Source of the DNA: Alkalihalobacillus sp. BA299
Lineage (GTDB): Bacteria; Bacillota; Bacilli; Bacillales; Bacillaceae_F
Assembly: GCF_017745675.1 (NCBI RefSeq)
Contig: NZ_JAFLJM010000002.1
Coordinates: 343,079 to 407,078 of the forward strand
Length of the DNA stretch: 64,000 nucleotides
Direction: 5' to 3'
Part shown: in pieces, positions 1 through 9,806 of the stretch
How positions within the stretch are numbered: the first letter of the stretch is position 1
How the letters are laid out: each line of letters starts with the position of its first letter
Program-made: the position numbers and the translations under genes
The notes under the pieces: model-generated
What the model was told of the DNA's origin: nothing
The model's input: the letters and a program-made list of their open reading frames with translations, nothing else
The model's database searches: none

Positions 1-1471
1 GTGTGTTTTTTTCCTGATTGTGCATTCTAATCAGCATTTTTTGCCGTTTTAATTTCTTCTTGGAATACCAAACGGCATTACCAAGGCCCCACTCACATAA
101 AATAACATCTGCCCACTTTAATAATTTATTACTTTCATATTGATCATGTTGGTTATGTCCAGTCCATTTGTCTAGTCTTACATCATAATCTGGATGGAGA
201 GAAAAATAGTTAATAATAAGCTTTGCAAACTTCAAATCATGACCGGCTATTAATAACCTTATTTTATTTTTTTCATTTTCTTTAAGGTATTTCTTAATAT
301 GCTTGGTTTCTTCAATCAACGGCTTTAAATATCCGAAAATATTGGAAAAAGTGTGCTTTTCACTAATTCTTAATATCTTTTCTGCAGCCTTTCTGTAAGC
401 TTCTGCATCCGTAAAAGCAAGATTTACTTTTTCCATAAACTCTTGTTTAGAATTTGCATATAAAGGATAGTCTTCACCAAATAGTTTTTCATGCAAATAA
501 TTTCTATTAAGAATAACTGGCTTGCCATGCAATCCGTATTCTAATACTTTCGTTGATAGTTCTTTACTGTCATCTAAAGCTTCATCTCTCCAAGATACAC
601 CGACGTCACATTCATTAATTAGGTCTTGTACTTGCCCTCTACTTAAGCCCTTTTTCCAGATGACGTTTTTTGTATTTTCTAAATACGCCGTCACCTTCTG
701 GTCATAACCTTCTTCGAACGGGTAATTATGAAATTTATCTCCAGCTACAACAAAGCTGTAATTTTCATTTCCGATCTCTGAAAAAGCTTGAAACATTTCT
801 GGAGCCTTCCAATAAGGACCGAATTTACCGACATACACCAATTTATTATGTTTATTTTCTAATAAATCCATCTCTATTTTCAAATTTGGGATCATTGGCG
901 GTAAATACAGAAATTTCGAATCCTCTTTAACATCTAATAGCTCTTTGAAATAGTTAATCAAGTCAGGAGTTTGACAAGCTAATTTATTCGAATTTTTATA
1001 GATGGAAATCAGATCACTTAAGTGTGTTTCTGTTACCTCTTCCTGCTTTTGCGGGAAATCTGTAATGTAGAACCATGTTCTATTCGAATAAAGATGGTTA
1101 TAGGCAATCTCCTTCGATAGTTCAAAGCCGCGAACAATGAAAAAATCATAATTGAGTTTTTTATCAAGGTTGGAGATGATTTCGCCAGCATATTTCACTT
1201 CGAGCCTTTGTGCAATCTTCCACCTTTGTTCCTTAATACTTAGCTTTAATTTTTTAAAGTCCTCTCCCCAAGGGTCGAGAATCGTGACGTTGTCATATGC
1301 TTGCAAATTTTTGATTAGTTTGTCATTGATGATTGGTCTTTTTAATAACAATGTTGGATGAACATTTTTTCCCTGAGCTAACGTTTCGACAATTGATGTT
1401 ACCCATATTGCTGAACCGTCAATAATATTTAAATCGATATCAGCATAGATTAAAGGTCTATAAGTTTCCAC
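1..1471 (-). CDS. Glycosyltransferase, GT-B type (3' end outside window)
   Basis: An open frame of 490 codons runs without a stop from a GTG at 1471 past the left edge, so the C-terminus is missing. The start is set by GAGGG seven bases upstream; this site overlaps the end of the preceding gene. The middle has the look of a group-1 glycosyltransferase: LVYVGKFGPYWKAPEMF followed by VVAGDKF, and later STKVLEYGLHGKPVIL, which resembles the nucleotide-sugar binding E-x7-E region. It is the last visible gene of a minus-strand polysaccharide operon and probably transfers a sugar in the cytoplasm to a surface polymer. The donor and acceptor are unknown. Confidence 0.75.
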   Translation of the reverse strand, partial: METYRPLIYADIDLNIIDGSAIWVTSIVETLAQGKNVHPTLLLKRPIINDKLIKNLQAYDNVTILDPWGEDFKKLKLSIKEQRWKIAQRLEVKYAGEIISNLDKKLNYDFFIVRGFELSKEIAYNHLYSNRTWFYITDFPQKQEEVTETHLSDLISIYKNSNKLACQTPDLINYFKELLDVKEDSKFLYLPPMIPNLKIEMDLLENKHNKLVYVGKFGPYWKAPEMFQAFSEIGNENYSFVVAGDKFHNYPFEEGYDQKVTAYLENTKNVIWKKGLSRGQVQDLINECDVGVSWRDEALDDSKELSTKVLEYGLHGKPVILNRNYLHEKLFGEDYPLYANSKQEFMEKVNLAFTDAEAYRKAAEKILRISEKHTFSNIFGYLKPLIEETKHIKKYLKENEKNKIRLLIAGHDLKFAKLIINYFSLHPDYDVRLDKWTGHNQHDQYESNKLLKWADVILCEWGLGNAVWYSKKKLKRQKMLIRMHNQEKNT

Positions 1472-1484
1472 TATTTATCCCTCT

Positions 1485-4292
1485 TTAAATGACGATTTTC
1501 TGTAGTACATTTTCTTTTTCAGTGTCAGGAAGTTGTTCAACATTGCTTACAAAATTATATGGATGGATCGAGAACATTTTTAATCCGTAATTAAATAAAT
1601 TAGCTAACGTCTCTTCGTTATTGACAAGGTTACTAATGGTAAAGTCATGCTTTTTAAAGACGGCAGCATTGATTAAACACGCATCCACTCGAACACTATT
1701 CGTAAATGTGTAATCTTTTTCTACATCTTTAGATAAGATTTCATTTTTTGTTTCATCATAATAGAAGTAAGCTCTTTTTCCAATCACTTCACAGTCAGTA
1801 TAAATAACTGCATGAACCAAATCCTTTAAAAAGTTAGGTCCATAATAGTTGTTAGGGGTAAACAAAGAAATATAATCAAATTCATTTACCTTTTCACCCA
1901 TATGATCATCGATATCCTTAACATTCTTTACATAGATAATGTCAACATTCTCTTCTTCTTGCAACTCATGAATGTTCTGTTCATCATCTAAAACAAAGTA
2001 AAATATTGTTAGTGATAACTCTTTCATTTCTTGAAGTTTGACCATTTCTAATACTTTTTCAGCATCACTTTTTGTTTTTACAACACTAATGACATGCACC
2101 TTAAATTGATATGGTTTATCAACAGATATTCCACTCTTAGTCGCTATTTCATATAAGCGCTCGGCATAGGTATGTTTTTCAAACACTTCCCTCATTCCGA
2201 TAATCTCATTTTTCGTTCTCCAGTTTGCATTAAAAAGGGCCTTCTGAATTTGCTCTTTTGCTTCGGCTTCACTTTTTACGATTGGGACAATCCCTTCGAA
2301 CATCGTTTCTATACCTTTAGAGTAAGTACTAACTACTGTCGTCCCACATCCCAATAACTCAAAAACCCTGCGTGAAAACATCGTTTTCGATTCTTGCACC
2401 GAGTTTACATTTAAAAATACCTTGTATCTTTTGTATTCGCGGACCAATTCACTATAGGGCTTGGATCCAATGACATGTTTCTGAAACCTCTCTGGGTACA
2501 TGAAATGCTCGTTTTGCTTACCATCCGGAAAATAATTTCGATCATAAATTTCCAAATCATATTCACGTGCTGCATCTAGCAGCTCTTCCTGATCCTTCTT
2601 TCGGTCTTCATGACGGTTTGCATAATATGAACCAGCAAAACAGACACTTTTTTCCTTATAGCCCGAGCTTTTTATCGGATTGTGTAGCTGCGGTTGAGCT
2701 GCAAATGGTAACGAATAAACTTTGTCATGCCCACACGCTTCTTTGTATTTTGGTATGCACATTTCATCAGTTGTAAAGATGACATCGAATTTTTTCGCAG
2801 TATCAATAAATTTATCATAATGGATTGGGTCTTCTTTATTCCAAAATACTGTCGCTATATTCTTTTGTTTGCAATAAGCTAAAATATCATTCAACTCGTT
2901 TGCTTGGGCAATATTATATTTACCAATTTTATACTGCCAAGACCCTCCGTTTCCTTTCCAAGCGGATTCGACTAATAATAGGTTAGGATGTTCGTATGAA
3001 AATACTTCTCTCCAATTATCCGGTCTAAAAGTAATCAACTTACAGTCATGTTTGAACGATTGGTATGAAAAATCATCTAATATAGCGGCTACTCTTAACT
3101 GTTTAATAGAGGATGGCGAAGCGTATAATCCTGTCAAATATAATGGATTTAAACTTAGCTCAGCAACCCCCGTTAAAAATTTGCTGCTAACATCACCGTA
3201 TGGCGAACGTGGGATTGGTGATAATTTATATGGTAAGTTAATTAAACGATAAGTTCTTTTTTTTCGCTTAATTTTTCTTTTTACCCCACCCCCAATTGTT
3301 CGCATTACTCGATACGAATTGATTGGAATCAACCAAGGTTTTTTTAGTGCATCTGTAAAAAGAGACATAATTTTATATTTTGTCGATTGCTGTATCACCG
3401 TTAATCGATTAATAAGATATTTAAGATTTTTATCTCTGTCACTTAGCGCAACACTTGCACGGGAAGCGTACTCTTTAAAACTTTTCTCCAAGATTGAATG
3501 TTCTGTCTTTAAGTGCTCAATTTCAATTTCTAACCTTTTTCTTACTTCTTCGTTTTCAAACGCTTTAACATGCTCGTATAACTCTTTTCTTATATCTTTG
3601 CCAGTGATTTTTTCTTTATCTAATTGTGCTGTTAATTGCCTGATTGTTTCTTCTTTATGTTCTAATTCCGTTAAATAACTAAGCTTAGTTTGCTGGAATT
3701 CTTTTTCTGCTTCCGCCAAAACTTGTAAATCAACATTAGTTAAAGCCCCGTGAATCACTTTCTCCCGCTTATGAGCACTAAAACAAAAGGACTCCCCAAC
3801 AATCTTTATTTCTGATAAGTTAAAATATGGATACATGTTTGACATTATGGTTGTTAATTGGATATTACTTTGTGCTTGGTCAGGTCTAGGTTCTAATAAA
3901 GGAGTTATGACAACAATTTTCCCTTCTCTATTGAGTAAGTCCCAAACTCTTTGAAACAACCTCTCCTGTTGCCCAATATTATTAATAACGTTAATTAATA
4001 CGGCAGTATCAAAGGTTCTACTCTTTAAGTCTATTGTAAGAATACTCCCTTTTTCAGAGGAGATATTGGATGGCATGTCCTCTGAAATCGGCAAATCGAT
4101 ATGATCCTGAACAAGATTTAAAACTTGATACCCTTCTCTATCTAATATTAATGGTAATTTAGAGTGATCACCTTCCGTAATAACAGATTCTCCATAAATC
4201 TCTTGGGTAATCCAACGGAAAAGACCTTGAGAAAAGCTATTCTTTTCGAGTGTCACTTCTGTATTCTCATTAATTCGATTTATTATTTTCAT
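1485..4292 (-). CDS. Multidomain methyltransferase / CgeB-like glycosyltransferase
   Basis: This is a 935-residue fusion. Residues about 20-180 resemble a SAM-dependent methyltransferase, including TAVLINVINNIG and the strand REGKIVVITPLL, although a clear GxGxG loop is not obvious. Residues about 190-300 are charged and predicted coiled coil. Residues about 350-690 look like the CgeB/DUF3880 glycosyltransferase group, with VCFAGSYYANRHEDR and FELLGCGTTVVSTYSKG. The last 220 residues resemble a GT2-type fold, with HVISVVKTKSDAEKVLEMV and FDYISLFTPNNYYGPNFL. It lies 13 bp after the dehydrogenase gene and is probably a polymer-assembly or modification enzyme. The glycosyltransferase call is fairly safe; the methyltransferase activity is inferred from order and pattern only. 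Confidence 0.72.
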   Translation of the reverse strand: MKIINRINENTEVTLEKNSFSQGLFRWITQEIYGESVITEGDHSKLPLILDREGYQVLNLVQDHIDLPISEDMPSNISSEKGSILTIDLKSRTFDTAVLINVINNIGQQERLFQRVWDLLNREGKIVVITPLLEPRPDQAQSNIQLTTIMSNMYPYFNLSEIKIVGESFCFSAHKREKVIHGALTNVDLQVLAEAEKEFQQTKLSYLTELEHKEETIRQLTAQLDKEKITGKDIRKELYEHVKAFENEEVRKRLEIEIEHLKTEHSILEKSFKEYASRASVALSDRDKNLKYLINRLTVIQQSTKYKIMSLFTDALKKPWLIPINSYRVMRTIGGGVKRKIKRKKRTYRLINLPYKLSPIPRSPYGDVSSKFLTGVAELSLNPLYLTGLYASPSSIKQLRVAAILDDFSYQSFKHDCKLITFRPDNWREVFSYEHPNLLLVESAWKGNGGSWQYKIGKYNIAQANELNDILAYCKQKNIATVFWNKEDPIHYDKFIDTAKKFDVIFTTDEMCIPKYKEACGHDKVYSLPFAAQPQLHNPIKSSGYKEKSVCFAGSYYANRHEDRKKDQEELLDAAREYDLEIYDRNYFPDGKQNEHFMYPERFQKHVIGSKPYSELVREYKRYKVFLNVNSVQESKTMFSRRVFELLGCGTTVVSTYSKGIETMFEGIVPIVKSEAEAKEQIQKALFNANWRTKNEIIGMREVFEKHTYAERLYEIATKSGISVDKPYQFKVHVISVVKTKSDAEKVLEMVKLQEMKELSLTIFYFVLDDEQNIHELQEEENVDIIYVKNVKDIDDHMGEKVNEFDYISLFTPNNYYGPNFLKDLVHAVIYTDCEVIGKRAYFYYDETKNEILSKDVEKDYTFTNSVRVDACLINAAVFKKHDFTISNLVNNEETLANLFNYGLKMFSIHPYNFVSNVEQLPDTEKENVLQKIVI

Positions 4293-4305
4293 AAACTACA
4301 CCTCT

Positions 4306-5565
4306 TTAGTTATTAGAACCGTTTCGAATTAATGTAAAGCCTTTTTTAGTAAGTTCTGAACAATTTAATATATTTCTTGTATCATAAACATTAGCACTGC
4401 TCATCTTTTCTTTCACTAAGTTAAAGTCTATCTCCTTAAAAGCATTATGATCCGTAAGCACCACTAATAAGTCTGAGCCGTCAACCGCCTCTTCAAGAGT
4501 TTCAACCTTACCATCCATTTCTTGTTTTACTAGTGGATCATAAATTTTTATTTGAATATTGTTATTTTTCTTTAGCTCTTTTATTACTTCAAGAGAAGGA
4601 CTCTCTCTCATATCATCAATATTTCCTTTAAATGCAAGTCCTAAAATTGTAACTACCGGATTTACAATTTCTTTAACAATACTTTGCGCCTTATAAGCAA
4701 CGTGAACTGGCGTTGTTTCATTTATATCACGAGACATAGAAATCAACTTTGATTCCTCTGGTGCTTGTTCGATAATAAACCACGGATCAACAGCAATACA
4801 ATGTCCCCCTACACCTGGTCCTGGCTTATGAATATTTACACGTGGGTGGCAATTAGCTAAATCGATTGCTTCCCATACGTTAAATCCAACTTTCTCGGCA
4901 ATTCTCGCTAGTTCATTAGCAAAAGCAATATTAACATCTCGGTACGTATTTTCCATGAGTTTAACCATTTCAGCTGTTGTTGAATCAGTGACATGAATGG
5001 TCCCCTTAACGAATTTTTTATACAAATCAACCGTCAATTGGGATGATTTCTCATTGATTCCTCCTACAATACGATCATTTGAAACAAGTTCTTCAAATAG
5101 CTTTCCTGGTAACACGCGTTCAGGAGAGTGAGAAATAAATACCTCTTCTCCAATTACTAAACCGCTTCTCTCTAATATTGGGATTAAAACATTTTCAACA
5201 GTTTTCGGTGGAACAGTTGATTCTAATATGACTAAATTGCCACTCTTTACATACGGCAAAATCATTTCAGTTGCACTTGCCACATAGTCTAAATTAGCAG
5301 TTTTATCTCCTTTAATTGGCGTAGGAACGGCAATAATGTACGCATCTGCATGTTCCGGCTCAGTAGAAAATGTTAAATTCCCCGCATCTATAACTTCAAC
5401 CATCATTTCGATTAAACCAGGCTCTTCAATGTGTAATTCCTTTTCCTGCAACATTTTAACTACTTTATCATTAACATCGACACCATGCACCTTCACACCA
5501 TGTTTAGCAAACATAACAGCTGTTGGTAAACCTATATATCCAAGTCCCATTACACAAAGTTTCAT
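4306..5565 (-). CDS. UDP-N-acetyl-D-mannosamine dehydrogenase-like nucleotide-sugar dehydrogenase
   Basis: The 419-residue protein oxidises the C6 hydroxyl of a UDP-sugar to a uronate with NAD. The N-terminal Rossmann motif is MGLGYIGLP, the substrate segment contains SPERVLPGKLFEEL, and the catalytic cysteine lies in GGHCIAVDPWF. That form is typical of the WecC/UDP-ManNAc branch rather than the UDP-glucose dehydrogenases. The C-terminal NAD-binding domain, with LGLAFKGNIDDMRESPS, is complete. GGAG precedes the ATG. Its place among glycosyltransferases suggests it supplies an aminosugar uronic acid for the polymer. No epimerase making the UDP-ManNAc precursor is present in the window. Confidence 0.88.
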   Translation of the reverse strand: MKLCVMGLGYIGLPTAVMFAKHGVKVHGVDVNDKVVKMLQEKELHIEEPGLIEMMVEVIDAGNLTFSTEPEHADAYIIAVPTPIKGDKTANLDYVASATEMILPYVKSGNLVILESTVPPKTVENVLIPILERSGLVIGEEVFISHSPERVLPGKLFEELVSNDRIVGGINEKSSQLTVDLYKKFVKGTIHVTDSTTAEMVKLMENTYRDVNIAFANELARIAEKVGFNVWEAIDLANCHPRVNIHKPGPGVGGHCIAVDPWFIIEQAPEESKLISMSRDINETTPVHVAYKAQSIVKEIVNPVVTILGLAFKGNIDDMRESPSLEVIKELKKNNNIQIKIYDPLVKQEMDGKVETLEEAVDGSDLLVVLTDHNAFKEIDFNLVKEKMSSANVYDTRNILNCSELTKKGFTLIRNGSNN

Positions 5566-5578
5566 TTTTCTTTCTCCT

Positions 5579-6874
5579 TTATTTTAAAAAGTTATAAATT
5601 TTATGAAGCTTTCCTTCTTCTATATCCCAATGGTGAAGTAAAGCAGCTTCTTTTGTATTTCCTTGTAATTCCTTATATAGTTCTTCATTATTGATTAATG
5701 TATTAATCGATTTTGCTACCATTTCAAGATCATCTGGATTAACTATTAACCCGATATGACTTGATGAAACGACCTTCCTAATTTCAGGTAGATCACTTGC
5801 CACTACTGGAAGTCCAGCCATTAAATATTCATGAATTTTATTCGAACAAGCTGAGTAATGATTAAAACAAGTATTTTGCAGTAGCTGCATTCCTATATCA
5901 GCAGATGCGGTATAGGTTAATAGTTCTTCGTTTGGAACAGCGTCGATAAATCTTGTTCGGTCTTCTACCTTTAATTCTTTTGCTAATGCTATGATTTTAG
6001 GTTTCAAAGAACCATTTCCTAAAAAAATAAAAATTCCTTTAGGAACAAGTGGAATACAACGTATGATATTTTCAAGGCCTCTATCTCGTTGAATGCCTCC
6101 TTGATAGAGAACTATCGGTTCATCTATGCTGATATTGCATTGTTTTCGAAGTTTATCTGTTTTTGAAACATATTGTAGTGGCGGTACGTTTCTTATAACC
6201 GTTGGAACCGGAATATTGTACTGCTCGCTAAAAAATTCAGCCCTCGTATCATTTGTAGTAATAACGTGATCCACTCTTCTAATTAAAAAGCTTTCTATCT
6301 TTGTCCAAAGCCTTTTATTTTTCCACCCTGCTCGGTCTGTTGAGACTTCATGAGCATCATATACAATTTTTGCACCTTTTATTTTAGCGACTAAATATGT
6401 CGGGACTAATGTATTTAAATCATGTGCATGATATATTGTAGCATCTTGTTTCATCGCATATAAAAAAAAACGAATATTAATCATTGTTTTTGGAATCAAC
6501 CCGTAAACAGATTTAAGGATCGATCTTATCCTTTTTTTTATAGGATTTGATTTCTTTTCGGTATTTATGTGATGAACATGATTTGATTTGATACTATTGG
6601 AAGAAGGTACTTGACTCAGTTCTTTCTTTTTTAAAATCGTTCTATCGATGCGAATAATATTTATACTATCTTTTTCCTCATGTTTCTTTGTTCTTTTCGG
6701 TTCAAAGACAGCGATAACTGTCACCTTTTTCCCAAGCTTAATTAAGCTTTTCGCTTCCTTCGTAACTCTTGCATCTGTCTCGAATGTATTCCAGACTACC
6801 ATACACACTTTATCAGCTGTGGAGTGTTTTTCTTCATTACTTTTGCGATGTTCTGAAATAAATCGTTTAAACAT
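5579..6874 (-). CDS. GT4-family glycosyltransferase
   Basis: The 431-residue cytoplasmic enzyme has the two-domain GT-B layout. The N-terminal domain starts near VCMVVWNTFETDARVTKEA and includes IYHAHDLNTLVPTYL, KIVYDAHE and VDHVITTND. The C-terminal domain has LYQGGIQRDRGLENII and the donor-site motif NKIHEYLMAGLPVVASDLPE. The neighbouring gene at 6908 shares the same landmarks in the same order, so the two are diverged paralogues that likely add successive sugars. The gene sits 34 bp after its paralogue and 13 bp before the dehydrogenase. A basic 30-residue N-terminus might help membrane association. The sugar specificity is unknown. Confidence 0.85.
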   Translation of the reverse strand: MFKRFISEHRKSNEEKHSTADKVCMVVWNTFETDARVTKEAKSLIKLGKKVTVIAVFEPKRTKKHEEKDSINIIRIDRTILKKKELSQVPSSNSIKSNHVHHINTEKKSNPIKKRIRSILKSVYGLIPKTMINIRFFLYAMKQDATIYHAHDLNTLVPTYLVAKIKGAKIVYDAHEVSTDRAGWKNKRLWTKIESFLIRRVDHVITTNDTRAEFFSEQYNIPVPTVIRNVPPLQYVSKTDKLRKQCNISIDEPIVLYQGGIQRDRGLENIIRCIPLVPKGIFIFLGNGSLKPKIIALAKELKVEDRTRFIDAVPNEELLTYTASADIGMQLLQNTCFNHYSACSNKIHEYLMAGLPVVASDLPEIRKVVSSSHIGLIVNPDDLEMVAKSINTLINNEELYKELQGNTKEAALLHHWDIEEGKLHKIYNFLK

Positions 6875-6907
6875 ACTTTTATTAACACTCCTTTTTCAAG
6901 CACTCAA

Positions 6908-8125
6908 TCATGATAAGCTTTTATAAGCGTTGACTAGCTTTTGCCCTTCTTCTTCCCAAGTAATCAAGGTTCTTTTTTTACGACAAGTTTCTTTATAAAA
7001 ATCATAATTTTCCATTATATATTCGATTCCACGTTTTATTTCTGCTGGACTTTCCTCAACACATATTCCAATCTCCTCAGGCTCGATGATATAGCTTTTT
7101 CCAGGGTGGTTTGAGGCTACCATCGGAATGCCAGCTAATAAATATTCAAAGATCTTATTAGGTGTTGATAAATAGTTGTTTAGGCTATTATTCTGGTACA
7201 TGACCAAGCCGATATCAGCCTGTTTCGTGTACCAGAGTATATCCGCAGAAGGAACTTGATCATGAAAAAACACCCTCGCAGATAAACCGAGTTGGAGAAC
7301 AGCGTCAACCAAGTTCTGCTTTATTGTTCCCTCACCCAACAACACTAACTTATAATGGTCGGGCAACTCCTTTAGCGCTTGAATACAATCTTCTATTCCG
7401 CGATTAGGGTTCATCCCGCCTTGATAAATTAAGATAATATCATCATCAGTTAGATTGAACTTTTCCCTCCAGTAATTCTTCGACAGTTCTTCCACTAGTT
7501 TGGCTTTTTCTACTAATGGGATGTTTTGAATAACTGTTGTCGGCACTTGCCCATAGCGGGTTTCAAACTCCGCTTTGACATATGGATTAACGACAATTAA
7601 ATGATCGATTTTCTTCATTAGAGATCTCTCTAATTTGTAGCCAATCTTTTGATCAAATGCTGTCCTACCTGCCATTTCATTATATAGTTCATGTGAATCA
7701 TAAATTAGCTTTGCTTCCTTGTCTTTTGACAGCCAATGTCCTATTGGCAATGTATTTAAATCATGGCAATGGATGACATCAACATTTTGGTTGCTTAAGC
7801 TTTGTTTTATTTTATTATAAAAGGCTTTCGTCACCGCCACTTCTTTCACTAACTTGATCATCGGAGATCGAACGATTGCCTTGATCATGTTCACTTTTCT
7901 GCTGCTTGTTGCTGTGCCGCTTCCATTCATCTTCATCTTTGCTGACTTTGTGAATAAAGCCAGTCTGCGGATAACGATATTCCCATGTAAGGAAGGCAAT
8001 GTTTTTTCATGCTCCTTAACGCAAAAAATCGTGACTTGATATCCCCCTTCAGCTAAGGCTATTGCTTCTCGCTGCACTCTAGCATCATAAAGAATGTCTT
8101 TGAAAAGTACCATCACGACGTTCAT
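6908..8125 (-). CDS. GT4-family glycosyltransferase
   Basis: This 405-residue group-1 glycosyltransferase has VMVLFKDILYDARVQREA at the N-terminus, VIHCHDLNTLPIG and IYDSHELYNEMAG in the acceptor domain, and LIYQGGMNPNRGIEDCI and NKIFEYLLAGIPMVASNHPG in the donor domain. The HCHDLNT and YDSHE segments mark the same subfamily as the paralogue at 5579-6874. Its ATG overlaps the stop of the ABC ATPase gene by 4 bp (ATGA), which implies translational coupling to the exporter. It probably elongates the polymer exported by that transporter. The linkage made is not predictable. Confidence 0.86.
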   Translation of the reverse strand: MNVVMVLFKDILYDARVQREAIALAEGGYQVTIFCVKEHEKTLPSLHGNIVIRRLALFTKSAKMKMNGSGTATSSRKVNMIKAIVRSPMIKLVKEVAVTKAFYNKIKQSLSNQNVDVIHCHDLNTLPIGHWLSKDKEAKLIYDSHELYNEMAGRTAFDQKIGYKLERSLMKKIDHLIVVNPYVKAEFETRYGQVPTTVIQNIPLVEKAKLVEELSKNYWREKFNLTDDDIILIYQGGMNPNRGIEDCIQALKELPDHYKLVLLGEGTIKQNLVDAVLQLGLSARVFFHDQVPSADILWYTKQADIGLVMYQNNSLNNYLSTPNKIFEYLLAGIPMVASNHPGKSYIIEPEEIGICVEESPAEIKRGIEYIMENYDFYKETCRKKRTLITWEEEGQKLVNAYKSLS

Positions 8126-8874
8126 TTTTGCGGCTTCCTTTTCATGAACTCCTCATATTTCGCAACAATTTCATTCGTACCGCCCACATCATATTGTTCG
8201 CCAAGGTGAATCCAAACGACTCGATCACAGATACTTCTTACAAGACTGGCAGAGTGTGAAATTAGGATCACCGTTCGATTGTCTTTGATTTTCTTCAAAA
8301 TTGCATCCTTGCACTTTCGTTGGAATGCACTGTCACCAACCCCCAATACTTCATCAATGAGAAGGATTTCAGGATCTAACGTAATAGCTGTTGAGAAAGC
8401 CAATCTTGATTTCATCCCTGAGGAATAGGTTCTGACAGGCTTATAAACGAAATCGCCTAACTCTGAGAACTCAACGATTTCATCTAGTAAAGCATCTATT
8501 TCATGTTTTTTTCTGCCTAATAGGAGCCCATTTAAATAGATGTTTTCAATTCCCGATAATTCAGGCTGAAAACCAGCTCCAAGTGAAAGAAGCACTGGGC
8601 GCGGGCCCTTCACTTTAAATTCGCCTTTATCTGGGAGCATAATCCCACTTAAAATTTTAAGAAGTGTACTTTTTCCAGAACCATTTCTGCCGACAATCCC
8701 TAACACTTCACCTGAACGCACGTCAAAATTTATCCCTTTTAATGCCCAAAATTCCTTTTTGTCTTTTTTTAACAATGACTTTAAAGGCTTTTCTTGGTTT
8801 TCGGGGTAAGAGACCCATATATCTTTCAATTCAATAACTGTATTTTCAACTATATTTTCAACTGTATTTTCCAT
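8122..8874 (-). CDS. Polysaccharide/teichoic-acid ABC exporter, ATP-binding subunit (TagH/Wzt-like)
   Basis: The 250-residue ATPase powers export of a lipid-linked surface polymer. It carries Walker A GRNGSGKST, the signature YSSGM, Walker B EILLIDEVLGVGD and the switch ILISHS. The segment GPRPVLLSLGAGFQPELSG replacing the usual Q-loop region is characteristic of the Wzt/TagH/RfbB export subclass. It lacks the C-terminal substrate-recognition domain of long Wzt proteins. The N-terminus contains a short repeat, ENTVENIVENTV, produced by duplicated codons. It overlaps the permease stop by one base (TAATG), so the two subunits are coupled. Confidence 0.9.
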   Translation of the reverse strand: MENTVENIVENTVIELKDIWVSYPENQEKPLKSLLKKDKKEFWALKGINFDVRSGEVLGIVGRNGSGKSTLLKILSGIMLPDKGEFKVKGPRPVLLSLGAGFQPELSGIENIYLNGLLLGRKKHEIDALLDEIVEFSELGDFVYKPVRTYSSGMKSRLAFSTAITLDPEILLIDEVLGVGDSAFQRKCKDAILKKIKDNRTVILISHSASLVRSICDRVVWIHLGEQYDVGGTNEIVAKYEEFMKRKPQK

Positions 8875-9662
8875 TAGATCACCTTAGCATAATGATTTTC
8901 ATACTTGGTTAATACTTTAAGACTATATAATAAAATGAAAACCGAAATTATAAATAGTACTAATAACGAATTCCATTGTGGTGGCTGCTGATATAAAAAG
9001 ATATTTCGATACGATGTAATCAATGTCGTTAGTGGATTTAAATATAAAAAGGCAGCAAGCTTTTCTGGTACCCTTGAAATATCGTACATGACTGGCGATA
9101 AGTAAAACAACGTTCTACTGATATACTGCATCATATTTTTGATGTCCTTTATATAAACGCCAATATGAGCAAGAAGGATCATAGCTCCTAATAAAAAGAT
9201 CATATGAATAAAGATAATAACAAAATAAAATATAATATTTACAGAAAAATCCACGCCGTATACCGCTAAAAAGATAAACATTACGATCGAGCCAATGAAA
9301 AACTTAACTGTATTTACTGCTAGTCTTACAGTTATAAAGATTATTTTTGGCACATAAACTTGCTGAATAATTCCTCTTTTCGATGTAATGGCATTCGCGC
9401 CATCAACCAGGCATGAAGTCGTCCACTTTAATGGTATTAAAGCTGTAAATAAAAAGACCGCATAATCTTCGCCGCCCCTTTGTAAAATAACTTGTACAAG
9501 TAGGTAAAACATTAACATGTATAATAGAGGGTCAATAATCCACCATAGAAACCCAAAATACGTACGTGCGTTATTAGCCTTAAAGTCAGCTATAATAAAA
9601 TGTTTAATTAAGTCCCTATGATTAATTAAGTCAGAAATAACATTCCTAAGCATACTTACCAT
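8874..9662 (-). CDS. ABC-2 type polysaccharide/teichoic-acid exporter permease (TagG/Wzm-like)
   Basis: The 262-residue membrane subunit has about six hydrophobic segments. Near the N-terminus is the subclass motif IADFKANNARTYFGFLWWI, followed by DPLLYMLMFYLL, and near the end YLNPLTTLITSYRNIFLYQ. It forms the channel with the ATPase at 8122 and moves undecaprenyl-linked polymer across the membrane. GGAG lies seven bases before the ATG. This is the first gene of the minus-strand surface-polysaccharide operon that continues to the left edge. A promoter should lie in the AT-rich stretch 9663-9730, but no clear match could be assigned. Confidence 0.88.
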   Translation of the reverse strand: MVSMLRNVISDLINHRDLIKHFIIADFKANNARTYFGFLWWIIDPLLYMLMFYLLVQVILQRGGEDYAVFLFTALIPLKWTTSCLVDGANAITSKRGIIQQVYVPKIIFITVRLAVNTVKFFIGSIVMFIFLAVYGVDFSVNIIFYFVIIFIHMIFLLGAMILLAHIGVYIKDIKNMMQYISRTLFYLSPVMYDISRVPEKLAAFLYLNPLTTLITSYRNIFLYQQPPQWNSLLVLFIISVFILLYSLKVLTKYENHYAKVI

Positions 9663-9730
9663 TCGTAAACTCCAATCATCTTAATGATAAAAATCCTTAC
9701 TAATATTAACACAGTTATAAAAAAGATAGA

Positions 9731-9804
9731 ATAGACAAAAATTAGATTAAGAAGTTTTACAAATTTCTACCCTGTAGAATAGAAATTTGTATACTTTTGT
9801 CTAT
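9731..9804 (-). terminator. Nested inverted repeat downstream of the GH18-CWBR2 gene
   Basis: Two sets of arms nest here: ATAGACAAAA (9731-9740) with TTTTGTCTAT (9795-9804), and ACAAATTTCT (9759-9768) with AGAAATTTGT (9781-9790). The structure begins three bases past the stop of the minus-strand gene ending at 9807 and lies before the exporter operon, so it probably separates the two units. The arms are AT-rich, so termination strength is uncertain. Confidence 0.45.
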
Positions 9805-9806
9805 TA

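Noticed and set aside
3319..3678. 119-residue + strand frame inside the CgeB-like gene
   Set aside because: Antisense shadow of the coiled-coil region, with no start signal.
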